A stretch of 64,000 bases of DNA from Ruminiclostridium cellobioparum DSM 1351 = ATCC 15832 (lineage in GTDB: Bacteria > Bacillota > Clostridia > Acetivibrionales > DSM-1351). The translations under genes were made by a program, and so were the position numbers. The stretch covers positions 37,153 through 101,152 of the forward strand of contig NZ_JHYD01000032.1 of the NCBI RefSeq assembly GCF_000621505.1, given 5' to 3'. This document shows positions 57,806 to 64,000 of this stretch, one piece after another. Under the pieces are notes generated by a model. It saw nothing but the letters and a program-made list of their open reading frames with translations, was not told the origin of the DNA and did not search any database. Every line of letters starts with the position of its first letter. The stretch's first letter is position 1.

Positions 57806-60529
57806 TCAATCGGTCAAAACAGGAATGGTCGCAGTTACTTCTGTACCCTCACCTTCTTGACTTTCAATATCCAGGCCATATTCATTTCCAAAATGGAGCT
57901 TTATTCTTTCGTTTACATTAATTAACCCTATGCTTTTACTTTGGCTCTTTCCATTTAGCTGGTCTTTTATATCATTGAGTTTATTGGTATTAATACCCAA
58001 TCCATTATCCTTGATTTTGAACACAATCATATTATCATATTTAATCGCGTCAACTCTAATTTCACCTTTACCAGCTTTTAATTCCAGACCGTGGTATATG
58101 GCATTTTCAACTAACGGCTGCAGGATAAGCTTAAGTATTTTAAATTTCATCAGATCATCGCTTATATTATATATAACATCAAACTTATTAGAAAATCTCA
58201 TTTGCTGGATATCAATATAAGTCTTTACATGATCAATTTCATCTTTTACGCAAACAAGTTTTTCTCCTCTGGTAATACCTGTCTTAAAAAGTGCAATAAG
58301 TAATTTGATCATTTTTTCAGCTCTTGGATCACCATCATATACCATGTACTGTGCGGTTTTTAGCGTATTATACAAGAAGTGCGGGTTAATCTGCGCTTGA
58401 AGAAGATTTAACTCATACTCCCTGGCCTTTATCTCTGCGTCCTTAAGCCTAACCTCTGAAATATACTTTTCATCTATCATTCTATTTAATTGATCCAACA
58501 TCTCATTAAAGCTATCCCCCAGAACTCCAATCTCATCTACAGTACTGCTTTTAAATCGGGCATTTAAATCCCCTGCCTTGATTTTTAATATAGTTTTCAG
58601 CAATTTTGTAAAATTTCTTGATAACATAACTGAAAAGCCATAAGAGAATATAAGGCTTAAGAAAATCAGTATTGCAAGTATTGTAATGCTGGTATACAGT
58701 ATCTGTCTTCCTTCATCAAAATTTTCAAGTATATATATAAGCTTAAAACTGTTCAAAGCAAACTCTTTTACAATCATGATGTAGCTGTTTCCATCAGATT
58801 TAAAGGATACCCTTTCTTTACCTTTGTCCTGGGATAAGCCAATACCTAACTGTATAGTATCCTTTGTTCGGGGAATAATGTCATCCTTTCCAATTGTATT
58901 TTGCCCATTTTCATCAGTCAGGTATACCCACACATTACTGTATTGAGAGAAGTTATCCAGCATTTGCTTTATTTCGGAGGATTCAAAATCCATAAACATA
59001 TAGCCCAAAAGTTTTCCCGCTTCCACATCCTGGCCATTTCCTCTAATACTCATTCCAATCCTTACAAAACTATTATTCAAACTTGTATCTGTATAGTACT
59101 TCCATAAAGATCTTCCATAATTGTTATTCAGATATTCAAAATCCTTTTTCTCAATAGTATTTAATGTAAGAGACTTGTTATATATTGACGAACACATAAT
59201 ATTAAAAGATTTGTCTAATATAGAAACATTTGATATTTTGTTTCCTGCAAAATTGTTAGACAATAGGAAATCATTCAGTATATACTGAAGGCTGCTCTTT
59301 GTTTCAGAATTGTTCATTTCATCCATGTATGTCTGTACCTTATTATTATAGACTGCAATTTCCGCTCCCTTTTTATAATAATTACTGAAGATAAAATCAA
59401 TATGCTGATATAAAATTTTGGCTCCATATTCAAATACTGAACCTAATCTGTTCTCAATAATGTTATTGGAATTTATATAAGCCCCTGTTGTAAACCATAC
59501 AACAGGAATAGTAACAATAACCGTGTATAATATTAAAATAGTCGATTTGAAACCCAATTTTCTCTTTTTTAAATTAATCGGTTTATTTTCAAAAACATGC
59601 ACATTTAAGTTCCCTATTTCTCTTTCCATCTGGCTGATTGGCTTAACCAAAAGTTTGCTTAACCACAATAATAATATTAAGGATAGAAAAATATACAATA
59701 ATCCATATTTTATAATAGATAAAAAATAAAGATTTAATAAATTTTGTATCTTGTCAAATTTATAAGAATTATAAATAGTCCAACCGTTAAAATTCAACTT
59801 ATTCTTAAAGGTATACTGATTGTCCTCTAATATTTCCGAGTTGTCCTGATTTATAACCGTGGCATAATTTCCTGCTCCATCGGCAAGATTGATTGTTCCT
59901 CCGGCAAACTGCAGGTCTTCTGTAAGTTTCTTACTTAATACAGCTATAACTATTGCTTCAACCTGCATATTTTCGGAATTAATAACAGGGTTAATAACAG
60001 AAATTCTATCATAACTGTTTCTGGAGTACCTATTAAGATAAACTTGATTTGTATTGCCGCTTACTTTTACATAGCCCTGAACTTTTTTGATAAATTCAGG
60101 AGCTTTGTATTCGCTGAAATCTTTACCTACCACATTTCCAATGTTTATAAATATATCGTTATTATTGTTTACCAGCACTAACGCATCAATTTTATCATTT
60201 AACGGAATTAACCTTTTTAAATATGCTTCATAGTCATTCTGTGCCTTAAATAAATTATAATCGCTGGTATATTTGCTGCTTACAAGAATATCGAAAGCGT
60301 CGCTATTCATTGCCGAATTGAAAGTCATGGCAATTTCACCCATATACATATTTGTTCTTTCTACTGCAGCACTTGTTGTAATTTTATTAACATAATCAAA
60401 TTGATTTTTAGTAAGCTTATGGCTTACAAAATAACCTGATGAAATTGTAAGAAGTACAGCCAGCATTGACAGTATAGTCCCATAAATTACAGTTTTGCCC
60501 CGAAGAGTATATTTAAAGCTTATTTTCAT
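57806..60529 (-). CDS. YesM-like histidine kinase with two tandem sensor modules
   Basis: A 907-residue membrane kinase, much longer than the usual ~590. Order: TM1 (about 15-35), first extracellular domain (about 40-260), TM2 (about 270-295), a short cytoplasmic HAMP-like piece (LLVKPISQMEREIGNL), TM3 (about 325-350), second extracellular domain (about 350-620), TM4 (about 625-650), HAMP, His_kinase with QINPHFLYNTLK, and a GHKL ATPase domain (ENAIYHGLE, IKDNGLGI, GLINVNERIKLHFG). ATG at 60527-60529 is the likely start; a TTG four codons earlier touches the ribosome site. It pairs with the response regulator gene 25 bp upstream. Confidence 0.93.
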   Translation of the reverse strand: MKISFKYTLRGKTVIYGTILSMLAVLLTISSGYFVSHKLTKNQFDYVNKITTSAAVERTNMYMGEIAMTFNSAMNSDAFDILVSSKYTSDYNLFKAQNDYEAYLKRLIPLNDKIDALVLVNNNNDIFINIGNVVGKDFSEYKAPEFIKKVQGYVKVSGNTNQVYLNRYSRNSYDRISVINPVINSENMQVEAIVIAVLSKKLTEDLQFAGGTINLADGAGNYATVINQDNSEILEDNQYTFKNKLNFNGWTIYNSYKFDKIQNLLNLYFLSIIKYGLLYIFLSLILLLWLSKLLVKPISQMEREIGNLNVHVFENKPINLKKRKLGFKSTILILYTVIVTIPVVWFTTGAYINSNNIIENRLGSVFEYGAKILYQHIDFIFSNYYKKGAEIAVYNNKVQTYMDEMNNSETKSSLQYILNDFLLSNNFAGNKISNVSILDKSFNIMCSSIYNKSLTLNTIEKKDFEYLNNNYGRSLWKYYTDTSLNNSFVRIGMSIRGNGQDVEAGKLLGYMFMDFESSEIKQMLDNFSQYSNVWVYLTDENGQNTIGKDDIIPRTKDTIQLGIGLSQDKGKERVSFKSDGNSYIMIVKEFALNSFKLIYILENFDEGRQILYTSITILAILIFLSLIFSYGFSVMLSRNFTKLLKTILKIKAGDLNARFKSSTVDEIGVLGDSFNEMLDQLNRMIDEKYISEVRLKDAEIKAREYELNLLQAQINPHFLYNTLKTAQYMVYDGDPRAEKMIKLLIALFKTGITRGEKLVCVKDEIDHVKTYIDIQQMRFSNKFDVIYNISDDLMKFKILKLILQPLVENAIYHGLELKAGKGEIRVDAIKYDNMIVFKIKDNGLGINTNKLNDIKDQLNGKSQSKSIGLINVNERIKLHFGNEYGLDIESQEGEGTEVTATIPVLTD

Positions 60530-60554
60530 AATTGGACGCAACCTTCCTTAGAAA

Positions 60555-62165
60555 TCAGCATTTGAATTTTTCTCTGTATTCAACAGGTGTCAGATTGGTA
60601 GTATTTTTAAACAGTTCACTAAAATACCTCGGGTTTTCATAACCTACCGCAAATGCAACTTCATAAACCTTATTATTAATATCCATCAACATTTTTTTCG
60701 CTTCATCAATCCTAATATCTGTAAGCACACTTTTAAAGGTCTTTCCCATATCCTGGCTGAACAGTCTGGAAAGATGGACAGGATGGACATTTACATGTTT
60801 TGCAACACTTTCCAGATTAATGGATTTGGCATAGTTTTCCTGAATAAATCTAACAGCCTCTTCTATAATTTTTTTATTAATCGGAGAGTTTTCTCTGTTC
60901 AGCAGAACAATTACTTCAGCAAGGAATGCCTTAATCTGCCCGAAAACAGATGCTATAGTTTCACAATAGCCAATTTCTCTTATCTGGTAACTAAACTTTG
61001 TAAAAACCTCATGGCTGCTGTTTCCTCTCATTCTCCCCACATCACTGGAAACTGTTAATATAATCTTAATACTCAAGGTAATAATTTGGTTAATATCTGT
61101 AAAACATTTTTTTACCAATTCTTCCTCCAGCTCGTCGAAATATTGTATAACACTGTTTGAGTTTTCATCTTGTATTAATCCTTGAGTTTTCCTTATAATA
61201 TTATTCTCTTCACCGAAAGTCATTACAGGTTCATTTCTGTCTTTAAAATCGGTAATGAATAAGATTTTATTTCCACCCAGATATGTTCTATATTTAAACG
61301 CCTTAAGTATATTATTATAAACTTGTCCAATGCTAAGAAATTCATTTATAGATCCACTGCATACAAAAGTCACTGTTAGTTCTTTACCATGAATAACTTC
61401 CGAAATGGACATCTCAGTTGTAAGTTCTTTAAATAATGCTTCTACATTTTGTTTGAAAACCGCCTCAGGTTGATTCCATATTATACATATCATATCATCA
61501 AGTTCAATGATATAACCCTTTTTTTTCAATTCAACATTTTTAACCAAAAATGTCCTTATTGTTTTAATAATACTTTTTACCTTTCCGGCACTATATGTTT
61601 GAACTATACTATTGTATTCATCCAGCCTTATAACTGATATGAAAACTTTATCGGCAGGTATGTCTATATAAACCTGTTTTCCCCGCTCGAAAATAGTATT
61701 TATATCAAAATCTTTATTATTGATTATATCTTTCAAAAACGCTTCTCTATAACCCCACAGGCTTTCATCGTTTTTTCCTATCAGGTTTTCTTGTGATAAC
61801 ACTTTTGAAAGTTTAACAAAGTACTTTTCAATGCTTTCCTCATCATCAGATTTTAAAAGATATCCATATACACCGCAGTCAATCCCTTTTCTGGCATACT
61901 CGAATTCATTGAATGCACTGAGGAGAATAGTTTTTATCCTTGGAAATCTGCTTTTCACTTCCATTGCCAGTTCCAACCCATTTATATGCGGCATACGTAT
62001 ATCCGTCAAGATAACGTCAACTTCTACTTGTTCCAAAAGTTTTAGAGCTTCAAATCCATCTTCTACTACCCCAATTATCTCAAATCCTATTGAATTCCAA
62101 TCAATAATTGATGGCAGTACTTTTCTGAATATTTCTTCATCCTCTGCTATAAGAAGTTTATACAT
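60555..62165 (-). CDS. YesN-like response regulator, AraC-type (long form)
   Basis: A 536-residue regulator. Receiver domain: LLIAEDEE, phospho-Asp in LTDIRMPH (about residue 55), YLLKSDD with the conserved Lys. A middle region of about 300 residues, typical of long YesN proteins, is followed by the AraC double helix-turn-helix (SINLESVAKHVNVHPVHLSR, FAVGYENPRYFSELFKNTTN). GGGAGG precedes the ATG. It is the first gene of the locus, and the obvious target is the permease-binding protein-GH2 unit. Confidence 0.93.
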   Translation of the reverse strand: MYKLLIAEDEEIFRKVLPSIIDWNSIGFEIIGVVEDGFEALKLLEQVEVDVILTDIRMPHINGLELAMEVKSRFPRIKTILLSAFNEFEYARKGIDCGVYGYLLKSDDEESIEKYFVKLSKVLSQENLIGKNDESLWGYREAFLKDIINNKDFDINTIFERGKQVYIDIPADKVFISVIRLDEYNSIVQTYSAGKVKSIIKTIRTFLVKNVELKKKGYIIELDDMICIIWNQPEAVFKQNVEALFKELTTEMSISEVIHGKELTVTFVCSGSINEFLSIGQVYNNILKAFKYRTYLGGNKILFITDFKDRNEPVMTFGEENNIIRKTQGLIQDENSNSVIQYFDELEEELVKKCFTDINQIITLSIKIILTVSSDVGRMRGNSSHEVFTKFSYQIREIGYCETIASVFGQIKAFLAEVIVLLNRENSPINKKIIEEAVRFIQENYAKSINLESVAKHVNVHPVHLSRLFSQDMGKTFKSVLTDIRIDEAKKMLMDINNKVYEVAFAVGYENPRYFSELFKNTTNLTPVEYREKFKC

Positions 62166-62465
62166 ACCAGGCCTCCCTTAATATACTCTTGTTTTCTTGA
62201 ATACCATTATCTCTAATAGTTGTATAAATAACTGGTAATTTTATGGATCTGAGCAAATAAAATAAACAGTTTCCTTAGTCCTGTTTCTTAAAGATGTTAG
62301 AAGTCCATCCAAACTGAGTCTTATAAAAAATGAAATTTTAATTTTGTTATAATTATTATATCAAGTTATTACGACAAATTTAAGATAAAAGCAATAAACT
62401 TTCTGTTAGATCATGAATGGCTCCAACCAATGTATGATGTCATAAAGAAACATCCAACATAATTA
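62166..62465. other. Upstream region of the second sugar locus
   Basis: About 300 bp, AT-rich. It must hold the promoter of the response regulator gene; no convincing -35/-10 pair was found. No supported gene. Confidence 0.4.
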
Positions 62466-62528
62466 AATTTCTCCTTATGGTGTGAGCAAAATAATGTCGG
62501 GATTAAGAGCTACTATTACTGGATGAGG
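62466..62528 (+). pseudogene. Fragment resembling IS66 orf1 (TnpA-like)
   Basis: The plus frame reads FSLWCEQNNVGIKSYYYWMR, close to the WC...GIS...YYYWLR core of the small IS66 accessory protein. Only about 20 codons remain, directly against the left end of the IS66 remnant, so the element may have inserted in an older IS66 copy. Confidence 0.5.
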
Positions 62529-63419
62529 GTAACCGTCAAATAAAAAGGTGCATAGAAAAAGCCGGAAAGTTGATATATAATAATCACTTTTCGGCTTTAG
62601 TTCAAAACGCTTGTACATCCGGACTCCATGGAAGAAGATCTTCAAGAAATTCAGATTCTTCATTAAAACGTAATCCAGGCATAAATTTTAAAATATATCT
62701 TAAATATTCGTAAGGATTTAATCCATTAGCTTTTGCAGTTTCAACTATACTGTATACGGCAGCGCTTGCGGTAGCTCCTTCAGGGCTTCCGGAAAACAAC
62801 CAGTTACGTCTGCCAACTGTAAATGGCCTAATACTATTTTCGGCAAGGTTATTACTAATCGCTATGTTTCCGTCTTTTAAAAAGTTCATCAGACCTTCTT
62901 TTTGATTTAAAGCATATCCGAATGCTTTTGCAAGCTTTGATTTTGGAAGACAGGTGTCTTTACTTACGCTACCCATGACCAAAAGGCATCAAGAACGAGC
63001 TTTAAACGTTCCTGTCGCTGTTTTTTCTTCTCATCTTTCATTTAATACCTGAATCCTGGTTTCATCAGCATGTATATATTTTTCCTTTAAAAGTTTCCGG
63101 TGAAGTAGATTTACCACTGGCATCAACCATTCTTTTGAGGCTTCCAATATCCAGTTCGACATGGTCTGACGTTTCAGTTCCAGGCCGAGGTTTTTCCAAT
63201 CAGCCTCTTGTCGGTATAATGGAACGGCATTTACATATTTCTGATACATTATGTGAGCTATGCTTGCCGGTGATGCATATGAATGAGGTATTCTCCAAAT
63301 TTGGATCCAAAACCTAAAATGCCTTAAGAACCTTAAGTTACTTTAGCGTTCTAGTATATATGGAGATTATCTCATGAATAAGGAGTGGAAAACAATCCAC
63401 CCTTTTATTTGACGGTTAC
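62529..63419 (-). mobile_element. Deleted IS66-family insertion sequence with both ends
   Basis: The ends match as terminal inverted repeats: GTAACCGTCAAATAAAAAGG at the left and the complement of GTAACCGTCAAATAAAAGGG at the right; IS66 elements typically begin with GTAA. The 891-bp length is far short of a full IS66 (over 2 kb). The flanking 8-bp sequences (GGATGAGG and CCTTGAAG) do not match, so no target duplication is left. It contains a broken tnpC. Confidence 0.88.
62602..63272 (-). pseudogene. IS66 transposase (TnpC) with internal deletion
   Basis: Minus strand pieces in order: SPASIAHIMYQKYVNAVPLY, EKYIHADETRIQVLNE (containing a conserved Asp), a deletion with frame change to KDEKKKQRQERLKLVLDAFW, another shift, then KAFGYALNQKEGLMNFLKDG and the C-terminal IS66 hallmark NLAENSIRPFTVGRRNWLFS. 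The N-terminus and roughly 100 residues in the middle are missing. It cannot be active. Confidence 0.85.
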
Positions 63420-63469
63420 CCTTGAAGCAATTTGTTTCTCGTGCTTACTATATTGTACCAAAAAATAAA

Positions 63470-63501
63470 CAAGGCCTTAAGCTGTTACGCTTAAGACCTT
63501 G
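63470..63501 (-). terminator. rRNA operon terminator
   Basis: Minus strand AAGGTCTTAAGC and GCTTAAGGCCTT form a 12-bp stem (one G-U pair) with a 6-nt loop, then GTTTATTTTTT. It lies just after the 5S gene. Confidence 0.85.
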
Positions 63502-63508
63502 ATATAAA

Positions 63509-63624
63509 TCTGGCAGAGACTTACTTTCCCAGGCCGTTGCCAGCCAAGTATTATCAGCACTGAGATGCTTAACTGCCGTGTTCGGTATGGGAACGGGTGT
63601 ATCCATCTCGTCATTTCCACCAGA
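63509..63624 (-). rRNA. rrf: 5S ribosomal RNA
   Basis: Minus strand TCTGGTGG at the 5' end and CCTGGGAAAG...CTGCCAGA at the 3' end pair as helix I. The conserved core ACACCCGTTCCCATACCGAA is present, followed by CACGGCAGTTAAGC. About 116 nt. It follows the 23S gene by about 140 bp; that spacer (63625-63765) holds no tRNA that I can see. Confidence 0.95.
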
Positions 63625-63765
63625 AAATTTTACAGATTTTAACTTTTTAACTAATTCCTTTGAGATCTACTCATTGAGAATTAAATAATGTATCGAAGTA
63701 ATAAGAAGATTTGAAACTAACTCATAGATTTTTTAAGACTATCTACTCTTGAATACCTGTTTCTT

Positions 63766-64000
63766 TGGGTCAAACCCTCGACCTATTAGTATCAATCAGC
63801 TTAATACATTACTGCACTTACACTCTTGACCTATCAACCATGTAGTCTACATGGGGTCTTACCCTTACGGTGGGATATCTCATCTTGAGGTGGGTTTCAC
63901 GCTTAGATGCCTTCAGCGTTTATCCCTGCCGAACTTGGCTACCCAGCTGTGCCATTGGTATGACAACTGGTGCACTAGAGGTTCGTCCATCCCGGTCCTC
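63766..64000 (-). rRNA. rrl: 23S ribosomal RNA, 3' end (partial)
   Basis: The minus strand ends in GGTCGAGGGTTTGACCC, the usual 3' end of clostridial 23S rRNA, and the visible ~235 nt contain conserved domain VI sequence, including the segment complementary to CACGCTTAGATGCCTTCAGC. The gene continues past the right edge. The exact 3' end is good to a few bases. Confidence 0.95.

Overview
The window looks like a stretch of a low-GC, anaerobic, spore-forming, cellulolytic Clostridium (Ruminiclostridium type). The evidence is strong AGGAGG ribosome sites with many TTG/GTG starts, a Spo0E-type phosphatase, a secreted CotH protein ending in a type I dockerin (the cellulosome attachment module), two YesMN-type two-component/ABC sugar uptake loci with cytoplasmic glycosidases, and a clostridial ylm/sepF/divIVA cluster. 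The species is inferred, not proven.

Layout. Almost everything from 1 to about 36.3 kb reads on the minus strand. At 1-4.7 kb is the pyrimidine operon pyrR-pyrB-pyrC-pyrF-carA, with a promoter, a PyrR-binding loop and an attenuator. Upstream of it lies ymdB-pgeF-(orphan peptide-binding lipoprotein)-lspA-rluD (4.7-9.8 kb). Next come rny (RNase Y, apparently with an ATC start), folD, a YgiQ-like radical SAM protein, a coiled-coil protein with five exact 42-bp repeats, a membrane TPR protein and ftsK/spoIIIE (10-20.7 kb). At 20.9-28.6 kb is the first sugar locus: histidine kinase, AraC-type response regulator, binding protein, two permeases and a cytoplasmic GH5. At 28.8-34.3 kb are divIVA, ylmH, ylmG, sepF, ylmE, a HlyD-like protein and a methionine gamma-lyase family protein.

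From 34.5 to 48.3 kb the window becomes mixed and accessory. It has secreted proteins (lipoprotein, Ig-like plus NlpC/P60-like hydrolase, stalk-domain protein), a second RluA-type pseudouridine synthase, a MerR-like protein and a TM2/zinc-ribbon protein. An agrB gene has no visible agrD and is followed by a frameshifted membrane gene, two XRE-regulator remnants and spo0E. Then come ychF, an RHS/YD-repeat remnant, cheW, a DUF896 gene fused closely to a 5'-truncated rRNA methyltransferase, a compact structured terminator, a Mrr-like membrane protein and an Sfp-type phosphopantetheinyl transferase. This segment carries most of the gene decay.

At 48.5-50.1 kb is the cellulosomal CotH. At 50.7-62.2 kb is a second sugar locus: response regulator, an unusually large double-sensor histidine kinase, two permeases, a binding lipoprotein and a cytoplasmic GH2 with a C-terminal CBM32-like domain. 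The right end holds a deleted IS66-family element with matching terminal inverted repeats, then a 5S rRNA and the 3' end of a 23S rRNA, both on the minus strand.

How the genes work together: the two sugar loci share one logic, in which an extracellular ligand is sensed by a YesM-like kinase, a YesN-like regulator switches on a CUT1 importer, and a cytoplasmic glycosidase cuts the imported oligosaccharide. The dockerin-bearing CotH fits the same plant-fibre lifestyle. AgrB and Spo0E hint at cell-density and sporulation control, but the agr locus looks incomplete.
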